From: Plantimonas leprariae
GTDB lineage: Bacteria; Pseudomonadota; Alphaproteobacteria; Rhizobiales; Rhizobiaceae
Assembly (NCBI RefSeq): GCF_008802405.1
Contig: NZ_VZDO01000013.1
Span: 1-64,000 of the forward strand
Direction: 5' to 3'
Length of the DNA: 64,000 nt
Shown: positions 53,392-63,052 of the stretch, in pieces
How the letters are laid out: every line of letters begins with the position of its first letter
How positions within the stretch are numbered: position 1 is the first letter of the stretch
Program-made: the position numbers and the translations under genes
Notes under the pieces: generated by a model
Database searches by the model: none
What the model was told of the DNA's origin: nothing
Seen by the model: the letters and a program-made list of their open reading frames with translations, nothing else

Positions 53392-53800
53392 ATGCCTCGC
53401 TTCGCCACCAGCCTGCTCGCCACGACTTCCAACCTCGCCGCCATGGCGTTCCCCGCGACCGCGGCGGTCGTGAAGATCGGGCTGCTCGCACCGCTCACGG
53501 GGCCGGCCAGCGCCGACGGGCAGGAATTCCAGCGGGGCGCGCAGCTCGCCATCGACGAGATGAACAAGGCTGGCGGGCTTGACGGCAACACGTTCGAGCT
53601 CGCGGTCGGCGACGTCAAGGATCAGTCGGCAGGCAACGTCACGAGCGCCGTCGAGCGCCTTCTCGGCGACCCGGACGTGCATTTCACGCTGACCGGCTAT
53701 GCGAGCTGACCAACTTCGAGATCGAGAACATGGCAGATGCGGAGATGCCCTATGTCCTCGCCGCCACCTTGCGGCAGACGCGCGACATCATCGCGCCGAA
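53392..53800 (+). pseudogene. branched-chain amino acid-type ABC solute-binding protein, broken
   Basis: It begins with a weak signal-like segment and the LivJ-type start VKIGLLAPLTGPASADGQEF, and continues to LTGYAS, where a TGA ends the frame at about 53709. One inserted base would restore SLTNFEIENMA and PYVLAATLRQTRDIIAP. Homology stops near 53800, after about 135 of the usual 380-400 residues. The rest is replaced by an inverted M20 peptidase fragment. Confidence 0.82.
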
Positions 53801-54197
53801 ACCGCTGGCCTCCTCGTCCACCACGGCATGGATCGACAGGCTGCCCTCCAGCCGGACGCCCGCCCGGCGAATGGCGCGAAGCGGCGACGCAGGCCGCGAG
53901 CTCGCCCTTCATGAGGATCAGGCTGCGGTTCTCCGAGCCGCTCCAGTCGCCGGAGAGGTTCGGACGGCCGGGCAGGGCCTCGGAGCGCGCCGTCGCGAAG
54001 CCCTCCGCCTTGAGCACGCCGGCGAGATGCGCCTGAAGGTCGGCCTCGCGATTGATCGCGGGGTCGGGCTGAAGCTTCGGCTTCACCGTTGGGATGCGGA
54101 CGAGATCGGCGGTCAGGCCGGTGACGAAGTCCGGCTCCCGGTCGATCTCGGCGATCACCGCGGCGAGGACGTCGGGGGAAACTTCAGGCATGGACAT
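53797..54197 (-). pseudogene. M20-family peptidase/deacylase remnant
   Basis: It starts normally (FVTGLTADLVRIPTVKP, then ENRSLIL) but skips the segment with the first zinc His/Asp and resumes at MKGELAACVAA. A frameshift follows. RLEGSLSIHAVVDEEASGFG, with the conserved VDEE, continues in another frame until the junction with the solute-binding remnant. Most of the catalytic and dimerisation domains are gone. It follows the amidohydrolase gene with a short overlap. Confidence 0.78.
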
Positions 54198-54969
54198 GGA
54201 TCACCTCGTCGGCTGGCAGGGGAGCGGTGAGAGCCCGAGCGAGGCGGTCGGCCCAGCGCTCGACCTCGGCGGGCGTGCCGAGGAGATCGTTGCGCACCTC
54301 GACCAGCACGGCAGGATAGCCGCGGTCGGTGCCGTGGACGGGAACGGCGTAATCCTCCGTCCGGTCGATCCGGTAGGGCTCGTTCTCGCCGACCTCGAGG
54401 CCGCCTTCCGCCCGAAGGGCCTGGAGAACCGCGCGGCCGTAGGCCTCGGGCGGCTCGAACAGGATGCCGGCGTGCCAGGGACGAGCCTTCCCCAGGAACA
54501 CGGGCGTGAACGAGTGGACGGCGACGAGCCGCGTCGGGCGGCCGGCGGCGTCCCGCCGGTCGAGGAAGTCGGCGAGGGTCGCGTGGAAGGGCTCGAAGAC
54601 GATGCGCCTCCGCCGCTCGCGCTCGCCCTCCGAGAGGTCGCGGTTGCCGGGGATTTCCGTCGCCTCCGACAGGACCGGCATCGAGGAGGGTACGCCGAAC
54701 GGACGGTTGAGGTCGACCAGCAGGCGGGACAGGGTGCCGAAGAAGGCGGGCGCGTCGAGGCGTGTCGACAGTCGTCGCGTCAGCGCCGCCGCGCCGATGT
54801 CGTAGGCGATGTGGCGCGCGAGGTCGGCGGGCGGCAGGCCGAGTCCGCCGTAGGAGGCCGGCAGCCGGTTCGCCGCATGCTCGCAAACGAGCACGACCTC
54901 GCTTCGGCCGCCTTCGTTCGCGACCTCGACCGGCGAGGGTTCGACCTCGACGGATGCGGCCTCGGGCAT
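54184..54969 (-). CDS. N-formylglutamate amidohydrolase-like protein
   Basis: 261 aa. The family pattern is VLVCEHAANRLPASYG (His metal ligand region), HIAYDIGAAALT, SRLLVDLNRPFG and LVAVHSFTPVF, ending with VLVEVRNDLL. Enzymes of this family hydrolyse N-formylglutamate or related N-acyl amino acids. It overlaps the glutamine synthetase-like gene by ATGA, so it probably handles a product of the same nitrogen pathway. Substrate assignment is inference. Confidence 0.88.
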   Translation of the reverse strand: MPEAASVEVEPSPVEVANEGGRSEVVLVCEHAANRLPASYGGLGLPPADLARHIAYDIGAAALTRRLSTRLDAPAFFGTLSRLLVDLNRPFGVPSSMPVLSEATEIPGNRDLSEGERERRRRIVFEPFHATLADFLDRRDAAGRPTRLVAVHSFTPVFLGKARPWHAGILFEPPEAYGRAVLQALRAEGGLEVGENEPYRIDRTEDYAVPVHGTDRGYPAVLVEVRNDLLGTPAEVERWADRLARALTAPLPADEVIHVHA

Positions 54970-56285
54970 CAGTAGAGCATCCGGTAGATCTCGCAGACCT
55001 CCGCCGGTTCCCTTCCGGTCACGGCGGCGAGTTCCGTCCGCCGGACGGCCAGGAAGCTCGCGAAAAGGTCGGGCGGGAACCAGCCGCGCGCGACCTCGTC
55101 GCCTTCCAGCGCGGCGAGCGCCGCCTCGCAGCTTTCGGGCAGGCGGCGAAGGCCCAGCTCCGCACGCTCCGCCTCGCTCATCGTGCCGGGATCGCCGGAA
55201 ACGATCGGCGGGGCGGCGAGGCCTGCACGCAGGCCTTCCAGTCCCGCCCGCACGAGCACGCCGAGCGCGAGATGGGGATTGGCGAGCGCGTCGGCCGCCC
55301 GGTACTCGACGTTGAACTGCGCGGCGGGATCCCGCCCGCCGATTGAGACGGTGGGGCAGATGCGCAGGCTCGCCTCCCGGTCGCGGTCGCCGAGCCAGGT
55401 ATAGGAGGCGCTCCAGTTGTGCGGCTTCAGGCGGAAGTAGGACGGCGCGGCCGGCGCGGCCACAGCGGTCAGCGCCTGCATATGGCGAAGGATCCCCGCG
55501 AAGAAGCTGCCCGCCCTCGCCGACAGCCGGCCCGGGCCGGCCGCATCGTAGGTCGCCGGCGCGCCGTCCTCGGCGACGAGGCTGAGGTGGATATGGACGC
55601 CGTTGCCGACGCCTTCCAGCGAGGGCTTCGGCGCGAAGCTGGCGCGCCAGCCGAGACCCTTGGCAAGTTCGCGCACGATCTCGCGCAGGGCCACCGCCCG
55701 ATCCGCCGCGGCGAGCCCGTCCGCGGGCGCGAGCGTCGCCTCGAACTGGTTCGCGCCGTATTCAGCGAAGGCGAGTTCAGGCTCGGCGCCGGCTTCCTCC
55801 AGGCAGGCGAGGAGGCGCGGCACGAACGGGTCCGCCTGACGCAGCGCCTCGAAGGAGAAGGCGTGGCCGGCCGGACCCGCGCCGGCGAGTTGGAACTCGT
55901 GCTCGAAGGCGGCGAGGATTGACAGGCCGGTTTCCGCCTTGAGCATCGCCAGCGCCTCGCGCAGGAAATGCCGCGGGCAGCAATCCCAGGGCGCGCCGTC
56001 GAGCGTGACGATGTCGCCCATCACGAGGTCGAAAGGCGTTTCCTTCAGCGTCCCGCCGGTGGTGAATCGGGCGGACGGGTCCGGCAGGATGCGCAGGTCG
56101 CCGACCGAGCCGAAGGGGTTCGGATCCGCGATGGTGTTGAAGGCGGTGAGGCAGAGATTGGCCGGCACCCAGCCGATGCCGCTCGTGCCGCCGGACCGCA
56201 GCCGCTCCTCCGGGAACGGCCGCCCGCGCGTGATCGCCGCGAGATCGGTGGTGACGAGGGTCGGAAGATGCGGAACGCCGGTCAT
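54969..56285 (-). CDS. glutamine synthetase-family ligase (gamma-glutamyl-amine type)
   Basis: 438 aa from ATG 56285, which overlaps the upstream stop by ATGA. Glutamine synthetase catalytic pieces: AFEHEFQLAG, EYGANQFEAT, GVGNGVHIHLSL, SYFRLKPHNW and NVEYRAADA. The N-terminal beta-grasp domain is short. Non-canonical members of this family join glutamate to amines such as polyamines or ethanolamine. Context with isochorismatase-like and formylglutamate amidohydrolase-like enzymes suggests degradation of an amine or amide. It is not the housekeeping glnA. Confidence 0.88.
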   Translation of the reverse strand: MTGVPHLPTLVTTDLAAITRGRPFPEERLRSGGTSGIGWVPANLCLTAFNTIADPNPFGSVGDLRILPDPSARFTTGGTLKETPFDLVMGDIVTLDGAPWDCCPRHFLREALAMLKAETGLSILAAFEHEFQLAGAGPAGHAFSFEALRQADPFVPRLLACLEEAGAEPELAFAEYGANQFEATLAPADGLAAADRAVALREIVRELAKGLGWRASFAPKPSLEGVGNGVHIHLSLVAEDGAPATYDAAGPGRLSARAGSFFAGILRHMQALTAVAAPAAPSYFRLKPHNWSASYTWLGDRDREASLRICPTVSIGGRDPAAQFNVEYRAADALANPHLALGVLVRAGLEGLRAGLAAPPIVSGDPGTMSEAERAELGLRRLPESCEAALAALEGDEVARGWFPPDLFASFLAVRRTELAAVTGREPAEVCEIYRMLY

Positions 56286-56932
56286 GCAGCCGCCCCGGCG
56301 AGTTCGAGGAAGCGCCGCTCGACCTCGTCCGTGGAAGCCCGCCAGCAATAGCCGCCGAAAGCGCGCAGCGCGCCGTCGTGGCGCTCGGGCGTCGGCGCGG
56401 CGCAGGCGTCGGCGACGCAGGTCACGAGGTAGCCCCGGTCTGCGCCGTCGCGCACCGCCATGTCGACGCACTGGTCGGTGAGAATGCCGGCGATCACCAG
56501 CTGGCGGATGCCGAGGTTCTTCAAGAGGTAGTCGATGTTGGTCGAGTTGAAGACGCCGGAGGACGTCTTCGGCAGCAGGATCTCGTCGCCCCGCGGCGCC
56601 AGTTCCGCGACCGGCAGCGCTTCCGGCGCACCGGGAGACAGGTGGATCGGCGTCAGCTTGTGGTCGAGCGAGCGGTCGCGGCCGTCCTGCGTCAGGCTGC
56701 GGATGATCGTGTGCAGCACCTCGACGCCGCTCGCGCGGGCGGCATTCAGGAGGCGCTTCGCGTTCGGCACGGCGCGCTCGCGCGTTTCGCGGTAAAAGTA
56801 ATGGTCCGGCCCCCAGTCGGCATGGTCGGGGTCGAGGCCCGGCTCCAGCTAGATCCGCTGCATGTCGACGAGGAGGAGCGCCGTCGCGCCCCGGCCGAAA
56901 GGCGCGTCGCGCCGCATGGTCTCAGCCGTCAT
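56282..56932 (-). pseudogene. isochorismatase-family hydrolase with in-frame TAG
   Basis: From ATG 56932 (inside the end of the RpiR gene) the frame reads GATALLLVDMQRI, then a TAG at 56849-56851, then LEPG and an open frame to the normal end. The remaining part includes PKTSSGVFNSTNI and the catalytic Cys in ILTDQCVDMAVRDGAD. The first strand with the catalytic Asp (LLLVDMQ) is cut off by the stop. Reinitiation at an internal start would lack that Asp. One substitution would restore a full 216-aa enzyme. Confidence 0.8.
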
Positions 56933-57860
56933 CGCCCGTTTCCGCTCCTTCGTTCTGCGGCCCGGCGCCGATCGTCACGCCGTTCGAGCCGCGCACCCGC
57001 TCCAGCGCTTCCATGCGTCGCCGCTCCTGCCCGCGCGTCCGGCCGAGCGCGTGCGCGACAAGCGCCTCCATCTGCGCGACGGCGGGCGCCAGCGTGTCGA
57101 AGGGCGAGCCGGCCTCGCCCTCCGCGATCAGCGCGACGTCCGCGAACTCCGCGATCGGCGAGCGCCAGGGATCGGTGAAGAGGATCACCGGCACCTTCCG
57201 GGCGTTGGCCTGCCGGGCGAAGGCGACGACGTCGGACTGGTAACGGCGGTAGTCGAAGACGATCAGGAGATCGCGACGGTCGAGATCGATCAGGCGATCG
57301 AACTCGTCCGGGGAGAGGCGGCCGAGATCGACGACGCGCGGCCGCAACTGCACGAGGTAGCTGGCGAGCATGCCGGCGACGTTGCGACTGAACCGGCCGC
57401 CCAGCACCAGGACTTCGCCCTTCGCCTCCAGCAGGAGTTTGCAGGCGCGGTCGTAAAGCTGCAGCGGTACGAGACTTTCGGTCCGCTCCAGCGCCGCGCC
57501 GACGGAATGCAGGTAGCGCGCCACGCCGGTCTCGCCGCCGAGCTCGCGACGCTTGGCCGCCAGCATCGTCAGCGGCGACTGGAGGCGCGATTCGACCTCG
57601 GCGAGCAGCCTCGCCTGGAAGTCGGCGAACCCCTCGAAGCCGAGCTTCGCGACGAGGCGGACGACCGTCGGGTCGCTGACGCCGGCGCGACGGGCGAGGC
57701 TCGTCGCCGTACCGAGCGCCGCGACGGGATAGTCCGCCAGGATCGCCTGCACCACCTTTTCTTCCGACGGGGTCAGGCGAAGACCGGAACCGGTCAGCAC
57801 GTCGCGCACGGATCGCGTGCTTGGCGCCGGTTCGGATCCGCTATGAAGATGTTGTTTCAC
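56922..57860 (-). CDS. RpiR/MurR-family transcriptional regulator
   Basis: About 312 aa from the GTG at 57860; the start is uncertain. The N-terminal RpiR helix-turn-helix (about 20-90) contains LTPSEEKVVQAILADYP and TSLARRAGVSDPTVVRLVAKL. The C-terminal SIS sugar-phosphate-binding domain has VLVLGGRFSRNVAGMLA and LLIVFDYRRYQSDVV. It leads the operon with the isochorismatase-like and glutamine synthetase-like genes and probably controls it. The dyad CACGCT/AGCGTG just upstream is a possible operator. Confidence 0.87.
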   Translation of the reverse strand: MKQHLHSGSEPAPSTRSVRDVLTGSGLRLTPSEEKVVQAILADYPVAALGTATSLARRAGVSDPTVVRLVAKLGFEGFADFQARLLAEVESRLQSPLTMLAAKRRELGGETGVARYLHSVGAALERTESLVPLQLYDRACKLLLEAKGEVLVLGGRFSRNVAGMLASYLVQLRPRVVDLGRLSPDEFDRLIDLDRRDLLIVFDYRRYQSDVVAFARQANARKVPVILFTDPWRSPIAEFADVALIAEGEAGSPFDTLAPAVAQMEALVAHALGRTRGQERRRMEALERVRGSNGVTIGAGPQNEGAETGDDG

Positions 57861-58037
57861 ACGCTGACGTGTAGCGTGCTTCTGTCGGAAGATGAACAGT
57901 GTCGATGCCGGTGCTCGAAACGCGCGCACCACCCTTGGTGGAAACCGGTCGCGCCGAGCCGAGGCGTCATGGTCGAGAGGATGCTGCCTGGACGAACGCC
58001 GTCACCGTCCAGGTTTCGGCTGGCAGTCCGCTCTCGA

Positions 58038-59762
58038 TCAGGTTGTCTCGGGAGCCGGCCGGTCGCGAGACGGCGGCATGCCGGAAGGCGGTCGCCGCGT
58101 GCCGCGCCACGAGGCGAAAGCAGCCACGAGATAAAGCAGCGCGGAAACGGTGAAGGCGAAGATGAGACCGTGCTTGAATGGCTCCGCCATCAGGCTGGGA
58201 AAGAAGCGGTTGCCGGTCAATGCCGCGGCGTTCGCCGGCGGCAGCGCGGCCAGAACGTCCGGCGGGATCAGTTCGCCCATCGGATTGTAGCCGAGAAAGG
58301 CGGCGAACAGGCTCGCCACCGGCGGGAGGGTCGCGATCCGGTGCGCCACGGCCACCGGCACGTTTTCGGCGACGAGCCCAGCCTCCATCGCCTCTGGCAA
58401 CGTCGCCGCCAATCCGGCCAGCATTAGGCTGAAGAACAGGCCGATCGAAAGCACCTGGCCGGCATTCGTCGTGGTGGCGCGCATGCCCGACGCCTGGCCG
58501 CGCTCGCTCGCCGGCACGGCGTTCATGATCTGCGTCGAGTTCGGCGCGACGAAGAGGCCCGAGCCGAAGCCGTTCAGGAACAGGAGAGCCGCGAAGCCGC
58601 CGTAGGAGAAGTCGGCCGGCAGCAGCATCAGGGCGACGAAGCTCGCGGCGCCCGCCGCCATGCCGCCGACGGCGAAGGGCATGCCCCCGAACCGGTCCGA
58701 CAGTCGCCCCGCCACCGGGCCGGCGATCAGGAAGCCGGCGGTCAGCGGCAGCATGAAGATCGCCGACCAGAGCGGCGTCTCCTCGAACGAGTAGCCGTGC
58801 AGCGGCAGCCAGATGCCCTGCAGCCAGACGATCAGCATGAACTGCAGCCCGCCCCGGGCGATGCCGGAGGCGAGGTTGGCGAGGTTGCCGTAGGCGAAGC
58901 CCGGGATGCGGAACAGGCCGAGATCGAGCATCGGCTTTTCCGTCCGACGCTCCACCACGAGGAAGGCGGCGAGCGAAGCGAAGCCGAGCGCCAACAGCCA
59001 GAGGACCTTCGGGCTCGCCCAAGCCATGGTCTGATCGCCGTAGGGCTGCAGGCCGTAGGTGATCGCGGCGAGAATGGCCACGAGCCCGAGGCCGAAGGTC
59101 AGGTTGCCCAGCCAGTCGATCCGATGGCTCGACCGTCTCGGCGCATCGCGCAGCTTCAGGCAGGCCCAGACCGTGCCGACAAGGCCGAAGGGCACGTTGA
59201 TCCAGAACACAAGTCGCCAGTTGGTGTCGGCGAGCAGGCCGCCGATCAGCAGGCCGACGAACTGCCCGCCGATCGCCGCCACGACGTTGATACCGAGCGC
59301 CAGACCCCGCTCGTGCTCGGGAAAGGCGTCGACGAGAAGCGCCGTCGAGTTCGCCATGATCAGGGCGCCGCCGACGCCCTGCACGATGCGGACCGCGATC
59401 AGATAGGTCGCGGCGAAGTCGCCCTTGCCCGGCAGGAGGCCGAGCGCGACCGAGGCGGCGGTGAAGATCGCGAAGCCGAGATTGTACATCCGGGCCCGGC
59501 CGAACTGGTCGCCGAGGCGTCCGAACGAGACGACGAGCACGGCGGTCGCGATCATGTAGCCGATGATCGCCCAGAGCAGGTAGTTGATGTTGCCGGGATC
59601 GAGCGCCTTCAACCCGATGCCGCGAAACACAGCCGGCAGGCTGATCAGGAGGATCGACGAGTTGATCGCGGCCGCCAGCATGCCGAGCGTCGTGTTGCTA
59701 AGCACCACCCACTTCGATCCGTCGCCGGCCGGTTCGGCGGAAGGGGCAAGCGAAACGGACAT
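58038..59762 (-). CDS. DHA2-type MFS drug transporter
   Basis: 574 aa and about 14 hydrophobic segments. Motif A-like GRLGDQFGRARMYN lies between helices 2 and 3, GGALIMANSTALLVDAFP in the first half, and GGLLADTNWRLVFWINVPFG is the antiporter motif C region of EmrB/QacA-type transporters. The ATG at 59762 has GAAGG seven bases upstream. It is the last gene of a MarR-FUSC-DUF1656-HlyD-MFS set, so it may share the HlyD adaptor to expel aromatic or amphipathic compounds by proton exchange. Confidence 0.9.
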   Translation of the reverse strand: MSVSLAPSAEPAGDGSKWVVLSNTTLGMLAAAINSSILLISLPAVFRGIGLKALDPGNINYLLWAIIGYMIATAVLVVSFGRLGDQFGRARMYNLGFAIFTAASVALGLLPGKGDFAATYLIAVRIVQGVGGALIMANSTALLVDAFPEHERGLALGINVVAAIGGQFVGLLIGGLLADTNWRLVFWINVPFGLVGTVWACLKLRDAPRRSSHRIDWLGNLTFGLGLVAILAAITYGLQPYGDQTMAWASPKVLWLLALGFASLAAFLVVERRTEKPMLDLGLFRIPGFAYGNLANLASGIARGGLQFMLIVWLQGIWLPLHGYSFEETPLWSAIFMLPLTAGFLIAGPVAGRLSDRFGGMPFAVGGMAAGAASFVALMLLPADFSYGGFAALLFLNGFGSGLFVAPNSTQIMNAVPASERGQASGMRATTTNAGQVLSIGLFFSLMLAGLAATLPEAMEAGLVAENVPVAVAHRIATLPPVASLFAAFLGYNPMGELIPPDVLAALPPANAAALTGNRFFPSLMAEPFKHGLIFAFTVSALLYLVAAFASWRGTRRPPSGMPPSRDRPAPETT

Positions 59763-59830
59763 GGCATGCCTTCGTGAACGGCCGGCGCGGCCGCCGGCGG
59801 GATGCGGGAGGAGGTCGAGCGGCTCGCCTG

Positions 59831-60787
59831 TCAGGACGCCCAGTTGCCGATGCCGCCGACGAGATCGGCGATCCGATCGAGCCATTCCGGCCGGCTCGCC
59901 TGCCGGCGGTCGCCGGCGGCCGGAACCGGAAGCACGGCGACGGTCGCGGTCTGCCCGACGACGAGGGGTGCTGCCGTCGGATCGTCCAGCGCGACGCGGA
60001 CGGGAACGCGCTGCGCGAGGCGCACCCAGCTGAAGGTCGGCGTGACGTTGGCGAGAAGGCTCGTGCCGTTGGTGCGCTCGCGATCCTCGATGCCCCCGGC
60101 GATGCTCTGCACGTGCCCGGGAAGGTCGCGGCCATCGCCCATCAGCCGCACCGAAACGGCGTCGCCGACCCGGATGCGCGGCAGCTTGGTTTCCTCGAAA
60201 TAGCCCTCGACGCGGATCGAGTCGCTGTCGACCAGCGCCATCACCGCCTTGCCGGCCGTGACGTAGTCGCCGGGGTTGAGGGCGAGATTGGTGACGACGC
60301 CGTCCGTCGCGGCGCGCACTTCCGAACGCTGGAGGTTCAGCTTCGCGACGTCGCGGTTCGCCAGCGCCTGCTGGTAGTTCGCGTCGGCGATCGTCTCGGC
60401 GGCGAGCGCCTGCTCGACCTGCTGCTGCGAGGCGACGTTGCGGCTGAGCGTCTGGTAGCGCTCGGCGTCGCGCTTCGCCTGCCCCAGCGTCGCCTGCTGC
60501 CCTTCCACCGCGGCTTCCGCCAGTCGCAGCGCCAGCGCGAAGCGCTGCGCGTCGACGCGGAACAGAACGTCGCCCTTGCGCACCGTCTGGTTGTCGCGGA
60601 CCAGCATCTCGCCGACGAGTCCCGAGACGTCCGGCGCGACGCCGACGATGTCGGCCCGCACGTGGCCGTCGCGGGTCCAGGGCGCCTGCATGTAATAGGC
60701 CCAAAGGCTCGTGCCGACCGCGAAGGCGGCCGCGACGACGACGAGCGTGACCGCGACGCGCGCGAGAAGGGAAAGGAAGCGTTTCAC
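59831..60787 (-). CDS. HlyD/EmrA-family membrane fusion protein (AaeA-like)
   Basis: 318 aa. One N-terminal membrane anchor (about 7-30), then lipoyl-like and barrel domains: VRADIVGVAPDVSGLV, VRKGDVLFRVD. A coiled-coil hairpin (about 80-150) is followed by VRAATDGVVTNLALNPGDYV. It links an inner-membrane pump to the outer membrane. It overlaps the DUF1656 gene upstream (60784-60787), and the three genes AaeB-like, DUF1656 and AaeA-like form the p-hydroxybenzoate-type efflux unit. Confidence 0.92.
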   Translation of the reverse strand: MKRFLSLLARVAVTLVVVAAAFAVGTSLWAYYMQAPWTRDGHVRADIVGVAPDVSGLVGEMLVRDNQTVRKGDVLFRVDAQRFALALRLAEAAVEGQQATLGQAKRDAERYQTLSRNVASQQQVEQALAAETIADANYQQALANRDVAKLNLQRSEVRAATDGVVTNLALNPGDYVTAGKAVMALVDSDSIRVEGYFEETKLPRIRVGDAVSVRLMGDGRDLPGHVQSIAGGIEDRERTNGTSLLANVTPTFSWVRLAQRVPVRVALDDPTAAPLVVGQTATVAVLPVPAAGDRRQASRPEWLDRIADLVGGIGNWAS

Positions 60788-60993
60788 GACAGGTACCGGC
60801 TGAATGCGAGGTCGAGGCCGCCGAGCAGGATCACGTAGACGGCGAGGTCGAAGAGGGCCGGATGCCAGACGAGGCGGTAGGCGCCGGCCACGGCGAGGAT
60901 GCGCTTGAGCAGGAGGCTGGCGAGAAGCGCGGCGAATGCCAGCACGAGCAGATGCGGCACGAAGATGCCGAAGAGGTCGAGGTCGGCTGTCAT
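60784..60993 (-). CDS. DUF1656 small membrane protein (AaeX-like)
   Basis: 69 aa with two hydrophobic helices (about 10-30 and 45-66) and the family pattern DLFGIFVPHLLVLA, VWHPALFDLAVYV. DUF1656 proteins always sit between FUSC/AaeB and HlyD/AaeA genes, as here. The role is unknown but is probably in complex assembly. It overlaps the HlyD gene start by ATGA. Confidence 0.92.
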   Translation of the reverse strand: MTADLDLFGIFVPHLLVLAFAALLASLLLKRILAVAGAYRLVWHPALFDLAVYVILLGGLDLAFSRYLS

Positions 60994-61000
60994 GACGCTT

Positions 61001-63052
61001 TCACTCCGCCGCGATCGAGTAGGCGGGCGGCTCGAACGCCTCGACCGGGCGCGGCAGCGTCGGCGGCCTGGCTGCCGGAAACAGTGCGCGCCGGATGCCG
61101 ACGAGCGCGTTGAGGGTGGCGCGTCCCGCATCCGACCGATCGACGGCGGCCTCCGACAGGGCCGCGTCGATCGTCACGCGGATCCGTTCCGGCGCCTCGA
61201 TGCGCCGCCCGGTCCGCGCCCGCTCCGTGAACAGATCGCCGACCGCCGCCAGTAGTTCGCCGACGGCGGGAGCGGCCCTGCCGTCGCGGCGGACCCGCTT
61301 CAGCTCGATGAGATTGAGGCCGAGGCGCAACTCGCCGAGCGCGTCGGGGGCCTCCCCGTCTGGCAGCGCCGCCAGCCGGGGCGCGAGCTGGCCGCTGCGG
61401 TCCAGCATGCGGCCGGCGAAGCGCCCGTCGGCCGGGAGGCTGCCGCCGCGCGCGATCGACGCCACGTCGCGCCACGAGGCCCGGAGGAGGCGGCGCGCGG
61501 CGAGCGCCGCGCCGAAGGGGCGCGTCGCCATGGTCCAGGCGAGGCCGAACAAGCCACCCGCGACCGAGGCGAGATTGCCGTTCAGGAAGCTCGCGAAGTC
61601 GGCGCTGTAGGTTTCCTGCACTCCGACGAAGGAGGCGGTGTTCACCGCCAGGAGCATGGCGATCAGGGTGAACTGCGGCCGGCCGACCAGCGTGCCGAAC
61701 AGGAGGAACGGCACGGCGAACACCGCGACCAGCATCTCGAAGCCGTGCACCTGCGGCAGGACGGCGAAGATGTAGAAGCCGGAGACGGCGATCGAGATGC
61801 CCATCCAGATCGTGAAGGCCTTGATCTGCGGCACCGGATCGTCGAGCGCGGCGAAGAACGAGGCGCCGACGGCCGTCATGATCACGCAGCCGGATCCTTC
61901 CACCCAACCGCTCTCGATCCAGACGAAGGAGGCCAGCAGCGTCGCGAGGACGACGGAGCCGGCGGAAAAGGCGAGGAGGCCGAAATCGTAGTGCGGCGCC
62001 CGCGCGAAGACGTTGCGGAACCGCGGCGCGGGTTCGCGTCCTTGCGCCCGTTCCCCCAGCACGATCCGCCGCTGCGCTGCCTCGATGTCCTGCCAGAGGT
62101 CGACGAGATCGCGCATCCGGGCGAGGGCGCCGGCGAGGACCAGCGCGCCCCAGTCCGCCTGTCCCTCGACTTCCTCTTCGAGCGCGGCGATGCGGCGGCG
62201 AAGGCCGTCCGGGTCGGCGACGGCAGGGTCCTCGATCCACCGCAGCACATCCGCCCGCAAGGCGTCGAAGCCCTGCGGATCGGCGCCGGCGGCGCGGGCC
62301 GCCCCGATCCGGTCGCCGAGCGACGACAGGATGGGCAGCAGCATCGCCAGCCGGGCCTGGAGCTCGCGAGCGTGCCGGGCGGTCCGGCGCGCCGCCGGAT
62401 CGTAGGCGATCTGCCCGATCAGGAGTTCGAGGCCCCGCACGTCGGCCGCGAGGCGCAGCCGCCCCTCGGCGGCGGCGGCCGGATCGCCGCTGCCGAGGAT
62501 GCCGGCCGTCCATTCCGCCGCGCCGTTCCTCCACTTGTCGACTTGGTTGGCGAGGGTCGGGCCGACGGCGGTCGGCAGGATCACGCTGTTGACGACGCTG
62601 GCGCAGACGATGCCGAGCGTGATCTCGAGCGAGCGCGCGACGGCGAGATCGAAGACGCTGCCCGGATCGCCGACGGCGGGGAGCGCGATCAGGGGCAGCG
62701 AATAGCCGGCCAGCATGAAGACGTAGGAACGCGGCGTCCGGTCGAGCAGCGACACGAACAGGAACCCGCCGGTCCAGAGCGCCACGGCGAGGCTGAGAAG
62801 TTCCGGTGCGTTCACGAGCGGCGGCACGAGCAGCACCGCGCCGGCCGCGCCGATGAAGGTGCCGAGCGCGCGGTAGAGCGCCTTCGAGCGCGTCGCGCCG
62901 GACAAGGGGTTGGCGACGACGTAGACCGCCGCCATCGCCCAGTAGGGGCGCGGCAAACCGGCCGCCAGCGCCACGTAGAGCGCGAGCATCGATGCCGCGA
63001 AGGCCTTGGCGGAGAACAGCCAGTCGCGCCATGTCGGAAGGGCGGCGGTCAT
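61001..63052 (-). CDS. FUSC-family aromatic acid exporter (AaeB-like)
   Basis: 683 aa. Two membrane halves of about five to six helices each (about 12-150 and 355-500), each followed by a cytoplasmic region, as in FUSC/AaeB proteins. Recognisable pieces are PYWAMAAVYVVANPLSGATR in the first half and GCVIMTAVGASFFAALDDP in the second. It is the proton-driven exporter for aromatic carboxylates in the AaeB family. The ATG at 63052 overlaps the MarR stop (ATGA), so regulator and pump are co-translated. Confidence 0.92.
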   Translation of the reverse strand: MTAALPTWRDWLFSAKAFAASMLALYVALAAGLPRPYWAMAAVYVVANPLSGATRSKALYRALGTFIGAAGAVLLVPPLVNAPELLSLAVALWTGGFLFVSLLDRTPRSYVFMLAGYSLPLIALPAVGDPGSVFDLAVARSLEITLGIVCASVVNSVILPTAVGPTLANQVDKWRNGAAEWTAGILGSGDPAAAAEGRLRLAADVRGLELLIGQIAYDPAARRTARHARELQARLAMLLPILSSLGDRIGAARAAGADPQGFDALRADVLRWIEDPAVADPDGLRRRIAALEEEVEGQADWGALVLAGALARMRDLVDLWQDIEAAQRRIVLGERAQGREPAPRFRNVFARAPHYDFGLLAFSAGSVVLATLLASFVWIESGWVEGSGCVIMTAVGASFFAALDDPVPQIKAFTIWMGISIAVSGFYIFAVLPQVHGFEMLVAVFAVPFLLFGTLVGRPQFTLIAMLLAVNTASFVGVQETYSADFASFLNGNLASVAGGLFGLAWTMATRPFGAALAARRLLRASWRDVASIARGGSLPADGRFAGRMLDRSGQLAPRLAALPDGEAPDALGELRLGLNLIELKRVRRDGRAAPAVGELLAAVGDLFTERARTGRRIEAPERIRVTIDAALSEAAVDRSDAGRATLNALVGIRRALFPAARPPTLPRPVEAFEPPAYSIAAE

